6,124 nt of DNA from NCBI GenBank assembly GCA_022425585.1, contig JAKMFF010000212.1, positions 1-6,124 on the forward strand. The letters run 5' to 3'. Of the stretch, positions 1 to 6,124 are shown piece after piece. This stretch comes from Candidatus Poseidoniaceae archaeon (GTDB lineage Archaea > Thermoplasmatota > Poseidoniia > Poseidoniales > Poseidoniaceae). Both the position numbers and the translations under genes were made by a program. Position 1 is the stretch's first letter; every line of letters starts with the position of its first letter. The notes under the pieces were generated by a model that did not search any database, was not told where the DNA came from, and worked only from the letters and a program-made list of their open reading frames with translations.

Positions 1-2980
1 TAACTGGACCGTGACGTTCCATGGCCCTTTCAAGTGTCCTAACCTTCTTATCAGCATCTCCAACTGAAGGTAGCGTAACATCTAATTCAGCAGGTTCGAC
101 TCCATTGCTTTGCATTTCAGAATATAGTTCATTAATGGCCATATCTTTATTGACAATAGACCTTGAAAGTTCATCACTTAATCTTCGGCGTGATTGCGAA
201 TCAGTAGATTTCTGCTGCAACTCTGTCCTTAGGCTAGCTCTCTCATCGACGAGTTCTATTCTTTCATCCTCAAGACCTTTGTTCTCTTCAAGTAGTTGAG
301 TTCTTTCTTCTTCCTTATCTTTTAGGTCGATAGAATCTGTGGCAATTGCTGCTTGTAAAGTATCAATCATTTCGCTTCTCTCAATAATTGCCTTATCGAT
401 AGTGCTGATTCTTGACTCCAATTCTTGGACTCTCTGGTTTAGCAAATCTTTGTGCTCAGAACCGCTCTCTAACGCAGTTAGGGCCTTGGACATTGTACCT
501 TCTGCATCAAGACGTTTAATTTCTGCAGCATGCATTCTATCTTTGAGATGCTCAGGACTTGCAGATTCAAGTTGGGCCCTGGCCGCTATTATTGCGGATT
601 CCAAATCTGCAACTACAGATTGAGCATCATCTAATTCATCTATATGACCTGCTGCTAATCCTTCAAGGTCTAATAACTTCTTTTCAATTGTAGTGATTTC
701 GCCTAATGATTTATTGTAGACTGTTTTGGCTTGCTTCAATTCAGCCCGCCATTCTTGCAATTTTACAGCATGATCACTATCAGTCAACTCGTTGATTTTG
801 GTACGTAGCCTTTGTTGTTCCCTTCTAGCCTCTAATAATGCCGCATTGACAGTTTCGGACATAAGTTGTAACTTACTAATTTCAGAAGATAGTTTTTCTA
901 CTTCAGTAGCACCTTTTATGCCACCACCAAATGATACGGACATTTTGCGTTTTGAACCTCCAACCATAGCTCCACCAGCTTCAGTCACATCACCACGCAG
1001 AGTAACTAGCCTAACGCCTCCCATGTTACTTCTAGCCGTAGATAACGAATCTACAATCAGCGTATTCCTTAGCACGAATTTAATTGCAATATCTATTTTG
1101 GGATCATAATCTAATAATTCATGAGCAAAACCAATTACTCCAGGCTTCTTAGAAACCATCAATGCTTTTCCTGCAGTTCTGTTGCTGTTTAGCTTGTTGA
1201 GTGGCAAGAATGTTGCCCTTCCCGCTCTCCTTTCAGCCAACCATTTTATCGCTCTGGCTGCAACTTCATCACTTTCTACAATAATCGAAGTCATACCCCC
1301 GCCTATTGCTGTGGCTAAAGCGCTGTCATGAGATGAATCTACAGGTGCACATAATTCTGCAATACTGCCAATAATACCAGTAAGTTCGCCATTATCTCGA
1401 GCTGCAATAATTGCCGCAGCCCCTCCTGCCATCCCTTTAGCACCGGAGGAGGTTTCCATTTCAGCGCGTAACCTTTCTCGCTTTCTTTCAGATTCTCTAA
1501 GTTTGTTTTCGATCAATTGAGATTCCTCAACTAATTTACCTTCACTCCTTTGAGCAGTTATCAAATCAGTTGACAACTTATTTCTGTCAACTGTGGAATT
1601 TGGCCCGGTAAATTCTTCACCTTGTAATTCTAATTCACCAAGTAGTAATCGGTTCTCTTCTGATTCTTGCTGTGCATTAGATAATTGCTCTGAGATTATT
1701 TCTGCTTGGGCAGCAGTACGGTTTACCTCAGTTTGTGCCGCATTTAGAGTTTCATTTGCTAGGCCTAATTCCCCAAGAAGTTTAGTCAGTTGTTGGGAAA
1801 ACTTTGCACTCTCATCTCCGGATGATTCCATTATTTCTTGCACTGCTAATTCTTCTGATTTTGCTTCTTCTAGAGATGATTTGGAAGTTTCAAGGTCCGT
1901 CTGTGCTGAATCTAAGGTTTGGATGAACTCTTCTAACGCAGATGCGGCATTTTCTAATTGTTCATTTAGAACCATGACTTCATTTTTGTCTTCTAAGTCT
2001 TTACTTTCTGCGTCAGAGATACGATCTTTATTAGTATCGATTTTCAAATGTAAATCAAAAATTAATTTATTGAGGCCTTTGTTCTCTCCGCCGGTTAATT
2101 CTTCTATTTGCCGCTGTAATTCACCGACTCGGTCATCTAAAGAAAGTAGCTTTTTCGACCCTTCTTTAACCTGTAAATCTAGGTCATTTGCCTCTTGTAA
2201 ATACCTAGCTTGTTCATCGACTTGATATTGCTTTTCTGCCAACTGACTCGCATAGTTTGCTTGATAGGCGATAATTCTTGATTGATTTAATTCTTCCACC
2301 AAGTCTTTTACTTTCATTGCGAGATCTTTTTGTTTCTTGAGATCTTTAAGCCTTGATTTTTGACCGTCCTCTAGGAGTTTGATTCTTTCAATATAATCTT
2401 CAACACTTTGTTTTTGGCGGTCTGCCTTTCTTATCTCATCATCATACAGTGTGACTCCAGCAACACTATCCAATACCTTTCGACGTTCTTTAGCTGTCAT
2501 TTTGGCTAAACTTGTAACATCTCCTTGCAAGACAATGTTATATCCGTCTGGTCTAGCATTTGCTGCACCAAGAATACGATGGAACGACTTTTGTGAACTC
2601 TCCTCATCATTTAGGTGATAGTTGGTGACGACGTTACCGCTTTTAGTGAGTCTAATTGAACGAGACATCCTGACCTCATCTAGATTGACTGGAAGTCTTC
2701 TGCGGCCATTATCCAGAGTCGGATTGGCAAATACCAAAGTAACATTACAGGATCTTGCTGGTTTGTTGTTATTTCCTCCGTTGAAAATCAAATCTTTGGA
2801 ATTTTGAGCACGAATTGTTTTGTTAGACCTAGGGCCTAAGACGAATTGAATTGCGTCTCCACAATTCGATTTACCTGAACCATTTGGTCCAGTAATTGCC
2901 GTAAATCCCCTCTCTAGAGGTATCGTTACCTCTCCTTTGAATGATTTGAAATTTGAAACTTCAAGTGCTTTTAGATACAT
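1..2980 (-). CDS. smc: Chromosome segregation/condensation ATPase SMC (3' end beyond window)
   Basis: SMC proteins are dimeric ATPases whose long coiled-coil arms organise and segregate the chromosome. I read the frame from ATG at 2980-2978 to the left edge without a stop: 993 codons, about five sixths of the usual 1,150-1,200 residues. The N-terminal head (about 1-175) has a Walker A, GPNGSGKSN at 31-39, with K37 the nucleotide-binding lysine, then an R-loop-like RAQNSKDL (57-64) and a Q-loop around Q152 in 'VLQGDVTSL'. A Glu/Lys/Gln-rich coiled coil runs over about 180-525. The hinge spans about 530-676 (about positions 955-1393) and ends in GGAMVGG (669-675). A returning coil follows to about 985, then 'RHGPV', matching the conserved GPVN just before the C-terminal head. 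Signature motif, Walker B and D-loop lie outside the window. The start is supported by GAGGG at 2992-2988, seven bases before ATG. The sequence looks archaeal. Nothing suggests a frameshift. Confidence 0.97.
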   Translation of the reverse strand, partial: MYLKALEVSNFKSFKGEVTIPLERGFTAITGPNGSGKSNCGDAIQFVLGPRSNKTIRAQNSKDLIFNGGNNNKPARSCNVTLVFANPTLDNGRRRLPVNLDEVRMSRSIRLTKSGNVVTNYHLNDEESSQKSFHRILGAANARPDGYNIVLQGDVTSLAKMTAKERRKVLDSVAGVTLYDDEIRKADRQKQSVEDYIERIKLLEDGQKSRLKDLKKQKDLAMKVKDLVEELNQSRIIAYQANYASQLAEKQYQVDEQARYLQEANDLDLQVKEGSKKLLSLDDRVGELQRQIEELTGGENKGLNKLIFDLHLKIDTNKDRISDAESKDLEDKNEVMVLNEQLENAASALEEFIQTLDSAQTDLETSKSSLEEAKSEELAVQEIMESSGDESAKFSQQLTKLLGELGLANETLNAAQTEVNRTAAQAEIISEQLSNAQQESEENRLLLGELELQGEEFTGPNSTVDRNKLSTDLITAQRSEGKLVEESQLIENKLRESERKRERLRAEMETSSGAKGMAGGAAAIIAARDNGELTGIIGSIAELCAPVDSSHDSALATAIGGGMTSIIVESDEVAARAIKWLAERRAGRATFLPLNKLNSNRTAGKALMVSKKPGVIGFAHELLDYDPKIDIAIKFVLRNTLIVDSLSTARSNMGGVRLVTLRGDVTEAGGAMVGGSKRKMSVSFGGGIKGATEVEKLSSEISKLQLMSETVNAALLEARREQQRLRTKINELTDSDHAVKLQEWRAELKQAKTVYNKSLGEITTIEKKLLDLEGLAAGHIDELDDAQSVVADLESAIIAARAQLESASPEHLKDRMHAAEIKRLDAEGTMSKALTALESGSEHKDLLNQRVQELESRISTIDKAIIERSEMIDTLQAAIATDSIDLKDKEEERTQLLEENKGLEDERIELVDERASLRTELQQKSTDSQSRRRLSDELSRSIVNKDMAINELYSEMQSNGVEPAELDVTLPSVGDADKKVRTLERAMERHGPV

Positions 2981-2987
2981 ACCCAAT

Positions 2988-2992
2988 CCCTC
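2988..2992 (-). promoter_or_regulatory. Shine-Dalgarno-like site of smc
   Basis: On the minus strand GAGGG lies seven bases before the ATG at 2980-2978, normal ribosome-binding spacing. It supports this start codon, which also gives the canonical SMC N-terminus 'MYLKALEVSNFKSF'. It further suggests that smc is translated from an mRNA with a leader rather than a leaderless one. Confidence 0.6.
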
Positions 2993-3019
2993 AAGCGGAA
3001 AATAAACTCCGACCTTAAT

Positions 3020-3040
3020 CTTTAGAGCGGACTTCTAAAG
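3020..3040. repeat. Inverted repeat in the smc leader region (7-bp stem, 7-nt loop)
   Basis: CTTTAGA at 3020-3026 is the exact reverse complement of TCTAAAG at 3034-3040, separated by seven bases. A competing outer pairing exists: GACCTT at 3011-3016 with AAGGTC at 3038-3043. It sits 40-60 bases upstream of the smc start, so it could be an operator, a leader hairpin, or chance. No T-run follows it on the minus strand, which argues against a simple terminator for the upstream membrane-protein gene. Confidence 0.5.
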
Positions 3041-3043
3041 GTC

Positions 3044-3053
3044 TTAAACTATA
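3044..3053 (-). promoter_or_regulatory. Possible archaeal TATA element for smc
   Basis: The minus strand reads TATAGTTTAA here, about 65-73 bases upstream of the smc ATG. An archaeal TATA box works about 25 bases before the start of transcription, which would put the transcript start near 3020-3025 and leave a leader of about 40 bases holding the GAGGG site. A second AT-rich stretch (GTTTATTTT, about 2998-3006) is an alternative for a shorter or leaderless transcript. No purine-rich BRE is convincing, so this is a weak call. Confidence 0.25.
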
Positions 3054-3089
3054 CTAGTGTTGAGTATTCAATACTGCGTTTTTACTAGT
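3052..3089. repeat. Dyad cluster between smc and the membrane-protein gene
   Basis: A perfect 13-bp palindrome, AGTATTCAATACT (3063-3075, 6-bp arms around one base), is flanked by two copies of TACTAGT (3052-3058 and 3083-3089), each containing the palindrome ACTAGT. The two copies are offset by 31 bp, about three helical turns, and lie nearly symmetrically about the central palindrome. The possible smc TATA element overlaps the copy nearer smc. This could be a binding site for a dimeric regulator, but short dyads are common in AT-rich DNA. Confidence 0.4.
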
Positions 3090-3111
3090 TGTCAAATTTA
3101 CCCGTATAGGA

Positions 3112-3900
3112 CTAAATATTGCCAGAAAAATTACATGTTTTACAACCTGCACCTTCGCAATAAGGACATGTTGCCTTAACTTTGACAGAATTTGTCGAGC
3201 GTTGCATTGTTAATTTTGAATCCCTGTGCATTAATGCCGAGCGGGCAACACGTTGTTGTTTCCCGTGTAATTCGGGCAATGGTTTAGCAATAGTGCCATA
3301 CTTAGAACGGAATTTATCTGCTACTGCACGTCGACTTTCTAACCGTTTATTGGTCAAGTCAACCGCTTCTGCCTCCCAATGCTTAGGACCACGCATCATG
3401 AATGCTCCCACTATCGCCATTCCTAATTGAACAAATAATGGCGAGACATCTAATGGTATTAATTCAGCAATACCTTCAGAGCCAACAGACCTAGGTAGAA
3501 CTTCTAATCGATCTAATATCGCAAGACCAAATAGTGAACATCCGCCAATAAATGCCATCCTTCTGAGTCGTTTTGCCCATCTGCCTTGTTGGGGAAATTT
3601 GAATCTACCCACAAACACCATGAATACTCCCTCGGCTAACAGAAGTAAATCTGCCCCATTCCATTCTCCAGCATCTGCTAAACAAAAACTATCATTTCCT
3701 TCAGCTAATTCAGATTCAATTTCGGAAATTGCACAATGAGGTTCAAGCATTTTGAGTACGTCAACCTTTGACGTATCTGCGCCTTCAATAATTTGTGGAG
3801 CAACCATGCCAAATTGTACATTTGCAATGACAAATACGACCATAGAGAGGCCAATGATGGTCGCGAGATTGCGCCTTAGGCTGCCCATGGTTGACCACAT
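3112..3900 (-). CDS. Uncharacterised multi-pass membrane protein with C-terminal CxxC-x4-CxxC motif
   Basis: I do not recognise this 262-residue protein. Hydrophobic stretches at about 11-34, 83-99, 115-130 and 147-169 suggest four membrane segments. The loop between the first two (about 35-82) is acidic and holds two cysteines, C56 and C73, which could form a disulfide if the loop is outside the cell. After the last segment comes a basic tail of about 90 residues (about 170-262), presumably cytoplasmic by the positive-inside rule. It ends in CPYCEGAGCKTCNFSG: C245, C248, C253 and C256 form two back-to-back repeats resembling the CxxCxGxG units of DnaJ-type zinc fingers, so bound zinc is plausible. 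The start at 3900 gives MWSTMGSL; ATG at 3888 (M5) is an equally good alternative, and neither has a clear ribosome-binding site. It faces the same way as smc, 131 bp upstream of it, and diverges from nadB. No function is assigned. Confidence 0.85.
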   Translation of the reverse strand: MWSTMGSLRRNLATIIGLSMVVFVIANVQFGMVAPQIIEGADTSKVDVLKMLEPHCAISEIESELAEGNDSFCLADAGEWNGADLLLLAEGVFMVFVGRFKFPQQGRWAKRLRRMAFIGGCSLFGLAILDRLEVLPRSVGSEGIAELIPLDVSPLFVQLGMAIVGAFMMRGPKHWEAEAVDLTNKRLESRRAVADKFRSKYGTIAKPLPELHGKQQRVARSALMHRDSKLTMQRSTNSVKVKATCPYCEGAGCKTCNFSGNI

Positions 3901-3908
3901 TGAATTAG

Positions 3909-3919
3909 TTTGATATGTC
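3909..3919. promoter_or_regulatory. Possible shared AT-rich promoter element between divergent genes
   Basis: The 70-bp gap between the membrane-protein gene and nadB must hold the promoter of at least nadB. TTTGATATGTC on the plus strand (GACATATCAAA on the minus) is the most TATA-like stretch. For nadB it would place the transcript start near 3940, giving a leader of about 30 bases that contains GGAAG and the hairpin at 3955-3970. It lies too close to the minus-strand ATG (3900) to be a convincing TATA box for that gene. This is a guess from composition and spacing only. Confidence 0.2.
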
Positions 3920-3954
3920 TATCGCTCAAACACTTGAAAAGGAAGTATCATTTC

Positions 3955-3970
3955 GGTAAGTTTGCTTACC
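3955..3970 (+). promoter_or_regulatory. Perfect hairpin abutting the nadB start codon
   Basis: GGTAAG (3955-3960) and CTTACC (3965-3970) are perfect reverse complements around the four-base loop TTTG, and the next base is the A of the nadB ATG (3971). A purine-rich GGAAG at 3941-3945 lies nine bases before the stem; folding would bring it near the start codon, whereas in the open form it is 25 bases away. The element could be a translational control hairpin in mRNA or a small operator in DNA. The repeat is plain in the sequence; the role is inferred. Confidence 0.45.
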
Positions 3971-5590
3971 ATGTCAGACATTGCGATTATCGGCAGTGGA
4001 ATTGCTGGATTGTTCTCAGCACTCAAATTAGCTAACGCCGGACATAATGTCACAGTTATCACCAAACAACGACTCAAAGACTCATCAACTAATTGGGCGC
4101 AAGGTGGTATTGCTGGAATATTTGATAAAACAGATATTGGAGCCAAAGAATCTCATATTGAAGATACCTTAAAATCCGGAGATGGATTATGCAATGAAGA
4201 AATGGTCCGAGAAGTTATAGAAGGGGCTGCTGAGTGCATATTTGAGCTTGTAAACATAGGAGTTAAATTTGAAAAAAATCAGCAAGGTGAGTTTAAATTA
4301 GCCAAGGAAGGGGGTCATGCAGAACGTAGGATTTTACATGCTAAAGATGCAACAGGCCGAGAAATTGAACGTGCTTTGAGCGAAGCTGCAAAGAATCACC
4401 ACAATATTTCATTGATGAGAAACACCCTGGCAATAGATTTGATTCAACGAGATTATGGCAACCCAGAAAAGGGAGTGTGTGGTGTTTGGTGTTTAGATCA
4501 AAAGTCTAGTGAAGTAATTACCGTTAAGTCTGATAGTGTCATAATAGCGACTGGAGGAGTTGGGCAATTATGGTCGAAAACAACTAATCCAGGAGTTGCA
4601 ACTGGAGACGGCGTAGCGATGGCTTATCGTTGTGGAGCAGCGGTGAAAGATATGGCTTTTATTCAATTTCACCCTACTGCTCTAACAGTCAAAAATGACC
4701 GCCCATTCCTAATAACCGAAGCACTAAGGGGCGAAGGTGGAGTAATTCTTGATAAACAAGGATTAGCAGTGTGGCAAAATGATTGCCAAACAGCTAGAGA
4801 TCTTGGGCAAGAAGCGCCAGCACCAAGCAATTATTCATTCACCCTTGAATTCTCTAAATTAGGTTCGATGGCAACTCGAGATCTAGTAGCCAGAGCAATT
4901 GATAATAATCTCAAAAAAACCGGTGAAAAAAATGTCTACCTAGTAACCTCACATTTAGACAAGGCAATGCTAGAAGAGTCATTTCCAAACATGCAAAGCC
5001 ATCTTGACAAATATAATCTACGACTTGGTCTTGATAATTTACCAATATCGCCTGCTGCACATTACATTGTAGGTGGATTGGATGTTGACCGTGATGGAAG
5101 ACCAAAACTAAGGAATAAAAAATCACCTTTGCCCAATCTCTATGCCATCGGCGAGGTCGCTTGTACAGGAATGCATGGAGCCAATCGATTGGCATCAAAT
5201 AGCCTGCTTGAAGCGGTTGTATTTGCTAAAAACACCGCCAATCACATAATTGATAATAATCCAAAAGGAACACAAAAAGCCTTGCCTGATTGGCGTGCAG
5301 ATGGATTAAATGAACTTAAGGAACACGCACCAATCATCAATGATTTAACAATGCTAAGAGATACAATGTCAACAGAAGTCGGAATTGTTAGGAATTTTAA
5401 GCGATTAAATCGTGCATCAAGAAGATTACATCTACTAAACCAAGAAATCGACATGATCTGGAAATCATCACTCCCATCTAGAGAGATAATTGAATTACGG
5501 AATTTAATCCAAGTAGCCATTTTAGTAACCGATGATGCCATCGGACGAAAAGAAAACCGGGGCCTTCACTACAACACAGAGTTAATATGA
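3971..5590 (+). CDS. nadB: L-aspartate oxidase (FAD-dependent)
   Basis: NadB oxidises L-aspartate to iminoaspartate, passing electrons from FAD to oxygen or fumarate; quinolinate synthase NadA uses the product in de novo NAD synthesis. The 539-residue protein starts with the dinucleotide-binding motif IIGSGIAG (6-13), then STNWAQGGIAG, EGGHAERRILHAKDATG and ATGGVGQLW, which favour NadB over succinate dehydrogenase or fumarate reductase flavoproteins. Residues matching the E. coli active site are present: H234 (QFHPTA), T249-E250 (LITEALRGEGG), R303 (ATRDLVARAI), H364 (AAHYIVGG) and R406 (GANRLASNS). The C-terminal helical domain is complete (GIVRNFKRL, ELRNLIQVA, RKENRGLHY). ATG at 3971 gives the usual MSDIAIIG start; TTG at 3962 would add three residues but lies in a hairpin. 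From memory of E. coli NadB, there are about 23 extra residues between E250 and R303. nadA and nadC are not in the window. It is transcribed away from the membrane-protein gene and converges on the ketopantoate reductase gene. Confidence 0.96.
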   Translation: MSDIAIIGSGIAGLFSALKLANAGHNVTVITKQRLKDSSTNWAQGGIAGIFDKTDIGAKESHIEDTLKSGDGLCNEEMVREVIEGAAECIFELVNIGVKFEKNQQGEFKLAKEGGHAERRILHAKDATGREIERALSEAAKNHHNISLMRNTLAIDLIQRDYGNPEKGVCGVWCLDQKSSEVITVKSDSVIIATGGVGQLWSKTTNPGVATGDGVAMAYRCGAAVKDMAFIQFHPTALTVKNDRPFLITEALRGEGGVILDKQGLAVWQNDCQTARDLGQEAPAPSNYSFTLEFSKLGSMATRDLVARAIDNNLKKTGEKNVYLVTSHLDKAMLEESFPNMQSHLDKYNLRLGLDNLPISPAAHYIVGGLDVDRDGRPKLRNKKSPLPNLYAIGEVACTGMHGANRLASNSLLEAVVFAKNTANHIIDNNPKGTQKALPDWRADGLNELKEHAPIINDLTMLRDTMSTEVGIVRNFKRLNRASRRLHLLNQEIDMIWKSSLPSREIIELRNLIQVAILVTDDAIGRKENRGLHYNTELI

Positions 5591-6124
5591 CGTTATCGAT
5601 TCTACCAATTGGCTCAATAATTGGTTTAACGGAGTTGAAACACCATATTTCTCTGCCCTATCAACAATCTGTCGGTTGAGAAATTGAATTTCAGTGTCTC
5701 TTCCTTGCCTTACATCCTGCAACATGCTGCATTGATTGTTTGATGTTGCTTGTAAAACAGCTCTAAGATTATCAATCAAGGTTGCATCATCAAGTGTTGT
5801 AATGCCTTCTAATCTTGAGATTTTAGCGCCTTCTAACATTACTTCAACACAGGTCTCAAACATCTCATTCTCAAGCAATGCACCATTGCTAAGTCCGGTA
5901 ATCGCAGCGATTGGATTAATCGCGATATTTAGCAATATTTTAGACCAAATCATAGCCATACCATCTGGTTGTAAATTTGGATTCAAACCTGACAGTTCCA
6001 ATAAATCTACGAAATCCTGAATCTCTGACAAGTTAGCCCCAAATGGTAACTCCCCTAAATTAATGGCTCCAATTCCTGCCCAATTTACTACCCCAGGACT
6101 AGGACGCCAAGCGCCGTGTGTAGT
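5582..6124 (-). CDS. panE: 2-dehydropantoate 2-reductase, C-terminal part (5' end beyond window)
   Basis: Ketopantoate reductase reduces 2-dehydropantoate to pantoate with NADPH for coenzyme A synthesis. The frame is open from the right edge to TAA at 5584-5582, giving 180 residues; the N-terminal Rossmann domain with its NADP-binding glycine motif is outside. Visible family features are THGAWRPSPG followed by GIGAINLGE near the edge, then IWSKILLNIAINPIAAITG, whose lysine (codon 5941-5939) matches the family's catalytic Lys. Near the C-terminus SMLQDVRQGRDTEIQFLN carries the conserved serine and the substrate-side glutamate (codon 5692-5690), before GVSTPLNQLL. TTG at 6031 is an internal codon, not a start: conserved family sequence continues upstream. 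Its last nine bases overlap the end of nadB on the other strand. The ApbA/PanE fold is shared by other ketoacid reductases, so substrate is inferred from motif conservation. The gene symbol follows the bacterial name. Confidence 0.9.
   Translation of the reverse strand, partial: TTHGAWRPSPGVVNWAGIGAINLGELPFGANLSEIQDFVDLLELSGLNPNLQPDGMAMIWSKILLNIAINPIAAITGLSNGALLENEMFETCVEVMLEGAKISRLEGITTLDDATLIDNLRAVLQATSNNQCSMLQDVRQGRDTEIQFLNRQIVDRAEKYGVSTPLNQLLSQLVESITSY

Noticed and set aside
21..1109. Three further plus-strand open frames (21-299, 339-623, 792-1109)
   Set aside because: All are antisense shadows of the smc coil and hinge, with the same Ser/Leu bias and no start signals.
1593..2225. Plus-strand open frame of 210 codons, rich in Ser, Cys and Leu
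   Set aside because: It lies antisense to the intact smc coiled coil. Its composition is what the reverse complement of Glu/Lys/Gln/Leu codons gives, and it has no recognisable domain.
3062..3083. Intrinsic-type terminator formed by the 13-bp palindrome plus the T5 run at 3079-3083
   Set aside because: The T-run is on the plus strand, where no gene ends nearby; on the minus strand, where the upstream gene ends, there is no T-run after the dyad.
3919..4146. Minus-strand 75-codon frame across the nadB start
   Set aside because: It overlaps the conserved FAD-binding N-terminus of NadB on the other strand and resembles no protein I know.
4911..5541. Minus-strand frames of 95 and 99 codons inside nadB
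   Set aside because: They are antisense to well-conserved NadB catalytic and C-terminal regions; I judge them to be shadows.
5736..6020. Plus-strand 94-codon frame antisense to panE
   Set aside because: The minus strand here encodes clear ketopantoate reductase motifs, so the plus frame is a shadow.
6029..6031. TTG as the start of a short 149-residue protein on the minus strand
   Set aside because: Conserved PanE sequence (THGAW...GIGAINLGE) continues in frame upstream to the window edge, so the TTG is an internal leucine codon.
1..6124. A defence system, mobile element, CRISPR array or RNA gene
   Set aside because: No transposase, nuclease or repeat-spacer pattern and no tRNA/rRNA-like sequence was seen; apart from the membrane protein, all genes are recognisable housekeeping genes.

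Overview
The window looks like a chromosomal stretch of an AT-rich archaeon. The SMC protein carries archaeal-type sequence (a 'YNIVLQGDVT' Q-loop and a 'DEVRMSRSI' strand). The mix of SMC, an FAD-dependent L-aspartate oxidase and a ketopantoate reductase would suit an uncultured planktonic euryarchaeon such as Marine Group II/III (Thermoplasmatota). That placement is inference from remembered family sequences, not from a search.

Layout. Positions 1-2980 (minus) hold the first 993 residues of smc, cut by the left edge just before the C-terminal ATPase half. Positions 2981-3111 are a 131-bp gap upstream of smc, unusually rich in short dyads. Positions 3112-3900 (minus) encode an unrecognised membrane protein with about four transmembrane segments, ending in a CxxC-x4-CxxC metal-binding-like motif. 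Positions 3901-3970 are a divergent intergenic region with a perfect 6-bp hairpin touching the nadB start codon. Positions 3971-5590 (plus) are a complete nadB, L-aspartate oxidase. Positions 5582-6124 (minus) are the C-terminal 180 residues of a ketopantoate reductase (PanE/ApbA family), convergent with nadB and overlapping its end by 9 bp.

Functional picture. Two genes make redox or acyl-carrier cofactors: NadB starts de novo NAD synthesis from aspartate, and the reductase makes pantoate for coenzyme A. SMC organises and segregates the chromosome. The membrane protein and smc face the same way and could be co-transcribed, but the dyad-rich gap and a Shine-Dalgarno-like site before smc allow separate control. 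I see no RNA genes, CRISPR arrays, insertion sequences or defence systems. The window is mostly ordinary housekeeping sequence. The points worth a second look are the orphan membrane protein, the extra segment in NadB and the intergenic dyads.
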